Below, in pieces: positions 62,880-64,000 of a DNA stretch of 64,000 nt (position 1 is the stretch's first letter; each line of letters starts with the position of its first letter). Position numbers and translations under genes: made by a program. The DNA is from Virgibacillus sp. SK37 (GTDB taxonomy: Bacteria > Bacillota > Bacilli > Bacillales > Amphibacillaceae). The notes beneath the pieces are model-generated. The model was not told where the DNA came from. It worked only from the letters and a program-made list of their open reading frames with translations, and did no database searches. The stretch is taken from NCBI RefSeq assembly GCF_000725285.1, contig NZ_CP007161.1, forward strand, positions 729,911-793,910, in the 5' to 3' direction.

Positions 62880-63833
62880 ATGGGTTTATGGAAGAGGTTG
62901 AAGCAAGGGAATACATCTTCAGGCTTTGCTGCAATAGGCAATGCTTTTTTGGCTGCGATTAAAGGAGTAGCTGCAGCATTTACCGGGAATGGTTCTGTAT
63001 TTGCTTCCTCCATGCATTCTTTAGCGGATGCGATCAATCAAGGGTTTGTTTATTTCGGAAGTGTAGTAGCAGAACTACCTGCATCCAAACGATTTCCCAC
63101 TGGGTTTGGGCGGGTTATTAATATTTTTTGTATGGTGGCAGTAATTGTGGTTACGGTAATGGCGTATGAAACCATTTTGAAGGGATGGCATTTGTTTAGA
63201 GAGCCAGAAGAGTCCACTGGTTTATTACTTAATTTTGGTGTTTTGTTTGCTTCCTTGTTGGTAGATGGATTCATTTTAATAAAGGCCATGAAAGAAATTA
63301 AGTCAGAATCCAGTGCTGACGATACAAGCGGACTGTTTACCACGGCATTTAAAAATGTAAAAAAGGCGTCTCCTGCTACCCGGCTGGTGTTTTATGAAGA
63401 CTTAGTGGCAACCTCCGGAGCTGCTTTGGCCATGCTGGGCATTATTTTGGCTCAATTCTTTGGTATATTGGCAGCAGATGGGCTAATCTCCATTCTAATC
63501 GGATTTTTAATGCTGTTTGTTGCATTCCGAGTTGGTTATGACAATATGGTGGGCCTGATCGGAGTGGCGGCTCCCGCAGAAGTGGAACGAAAGATTACTG
63601 GAATTTTATTAGAAGATAAAGCTGTTGTGGATATAAATAAAATAAGGATTGTGCAGGAAGGAAGATTATATCACGTTGAGGGTACTGTCGAGCTGAAGAA
63701 AGGACTCAGTCTGGCAGATGCGGATGATATTAAGTTTAAGCTAACAGATACGCTATTACGGCAGCCGGAGGTAGCCGATGTAGTACTGGGGATTATTGAA
63801 GATGATGATAAGAGAAGTTGGACTGAAAAATAA
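62880..63833 (+). CDS. Cation diffusion facilitator family transporter
   Basis: A 317-residue CDF protein with six helices. The transmembrane metal site of helix 2 is ASSMHSLADAINQ (HxxxD) and helix 5 holds FYEDLVATSGA, where the usual HxxxD is replaced by ED...; this variation is typical of the subgroup with conserved SMHSLAD and YED motifs and may alter the metal. The C-terminal cytoplasmic domain (about 225-317) is the CDF ferredoxin-like fold (IRIVQEGRLYHVEGTVELKKGL). ATG 62880 follows GGGAGG. Efflux of Zn, Co, Fe or Mn is expected. Confidence 0.87.
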   Translation: MGLWKRLKQGNTSSGFAAIGNAFLAAIKGVAAAFTGNGSVFASSMHSLADAINQGFVYFGSVVAELPASKRFPTGFGRVINIFCMVAVIVVTVMAYETILKGWHLFREPEESTGLLLNFGVLFASLLVDGFILIKAMKEIKSESSADDTSGLFTTAFKNVKKASPATRLVFYEDLVATSGAALAMLGIILAQFFGILAADGLISILIGFLMLFVAFRVGYDNMVGLIGVAAPAEVERKITGILLEDKAVVDINKIRIVQEGRLYHVEGTVELKKGLSLADADDIKFKLTDTLLRQPEVADVVLGIIEDDDKRSWTEK

Positions 63834-63839
63834 TATCAT

Positions 63840-63869
63840 AAATAGACAGGGCTTTTACCCTGTCTATTT
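63840..63869. terminator. Bidirectional terminator after the CDF gene
   Basis: Perfect 12-bp arms AAATAGACAGGG / CCCTGTCTATTT with a 6-base loop, between convergent genes. Confidence 0.82.
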
Positions 63870-63885
63870 AAGCACGTACAGCGAG

Positions 63886-64000
63886 TTATAATGGTGGAAG
63901 TATCCATATTGGTTCAAGATATGCAACAGCTGGTATTGCACTATCCAAATCATAATCGACAATAACATCCTGTAACATAAACCATGCTAGCACTAGCATT
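63886..64000 (-). CDS. C-terminal end of an unknown protein
   Basis: The minus strand is open from the window edge to TAA at 63888, giving 38 residues ending LVLAWFMLQDVIVDYDLD then SAIPAVAYLEPIWILPPL. The fragment is too short to classify. The terminator just downstream supports a real gene end. Confidence 0.45.
   Translation of the reverse strand, partial: MLVLAWFMLQDVIVDYDLDSAIPAVAYLEPIWILPPL

Overview
The window looks like chromosome of a low-GC, spore-forming Bacillaceae of the Oceanobacillus/Virgibacillus type. The basis is a gamma-type small acid-soluble spore protein, a cortex delactam enzyme (PdaA), a Bacillus-type 16S gene, TTG/GTG starts with strong Shine-Dalgarno sites, and gene order matching the Bacillus subtilis yfk/yfj and yfh-yga-perR-rrnD region. 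Genus placement is by eye only.

Layout. 1-5.7 kb: start of a ZosA-type P-type ATPase behind a perfect PerR box, a YfkF-like MFS pump, an OsmC protein, YfkD, a YuiF-type Na+/H+ antiporter and PdaA. 5.7-9.5 kb: a PAS-GGDEF cyclase with a PilZ protein, and an acyl-CoA synthetase. 9.6-12 kb: ClpE behind two CtsR boxes. 12.2-13.9 kb: a secreted ComEC-like metallo-beta-lactamase-fold protein and a composite intergenic repeat. 13.9-19.4 kb: two convergent GntR-controlled ABC modules, the second containing YxlE-F-G-like proteins. 19.4-21.9 kb: an unusually rich stretch with a 20-bp tandem repeat, an XRE regulator facing an unknown small gene, a cluster of eight DnaA-box-like sites, a missed yfhE gene, and a GNAT gene preceded by a long structured, tRNA-shaped leader. 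21.9-39.3 kb: conserved core (yfhF, recX, yfhH, yfhP, a frameshifted mutY, sspE, ygaC, ygaD, gsaB, bcp, perR, pabAB, ygzB, ygxA). 39.4-46.3 kb: an rRNA operon followed by 14 tRNA genes in the order of the B. subtilis trnD array but without tRNA-Thr. 46.3-49.3 kb: an accessory scar with an ISL3 element carrying exact 8-bp target duplications, a broken PemK/MazF-type toxin with an intact small partner, and the C-terminal remnant of a DUF2399 (Wadjet JetD-type) protein. 49.4-64 kb: a DUF4317 protein, class III Fbp, the second copy of the composite repeat with its core inverted, a TetR-MmpL-YhgE-like efflux locus whose MmpL gene appears to start at ATA, Maf, an RDD protein, an HxlR/flavin oxidoreductase locus, a YczE protein and a CDF transporter.

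Functional threads. Peroxide response: PerR boxes at zosA and at perR itself, plus Bcp and OsmC. Envelope and drug response: GntR- and TetR-controlled exporters with clear palindromic operators. Sporulation: PdaA, SspE and the small YfhE/YfhS-like proteins. The least explained signals are the structured GNAT leader, the DnaA-box cluster far from any visible origin, and the composite and 20-bp-period intergenic repeats. No search was run, so family assignments rest on motifs and remembered family sequences.
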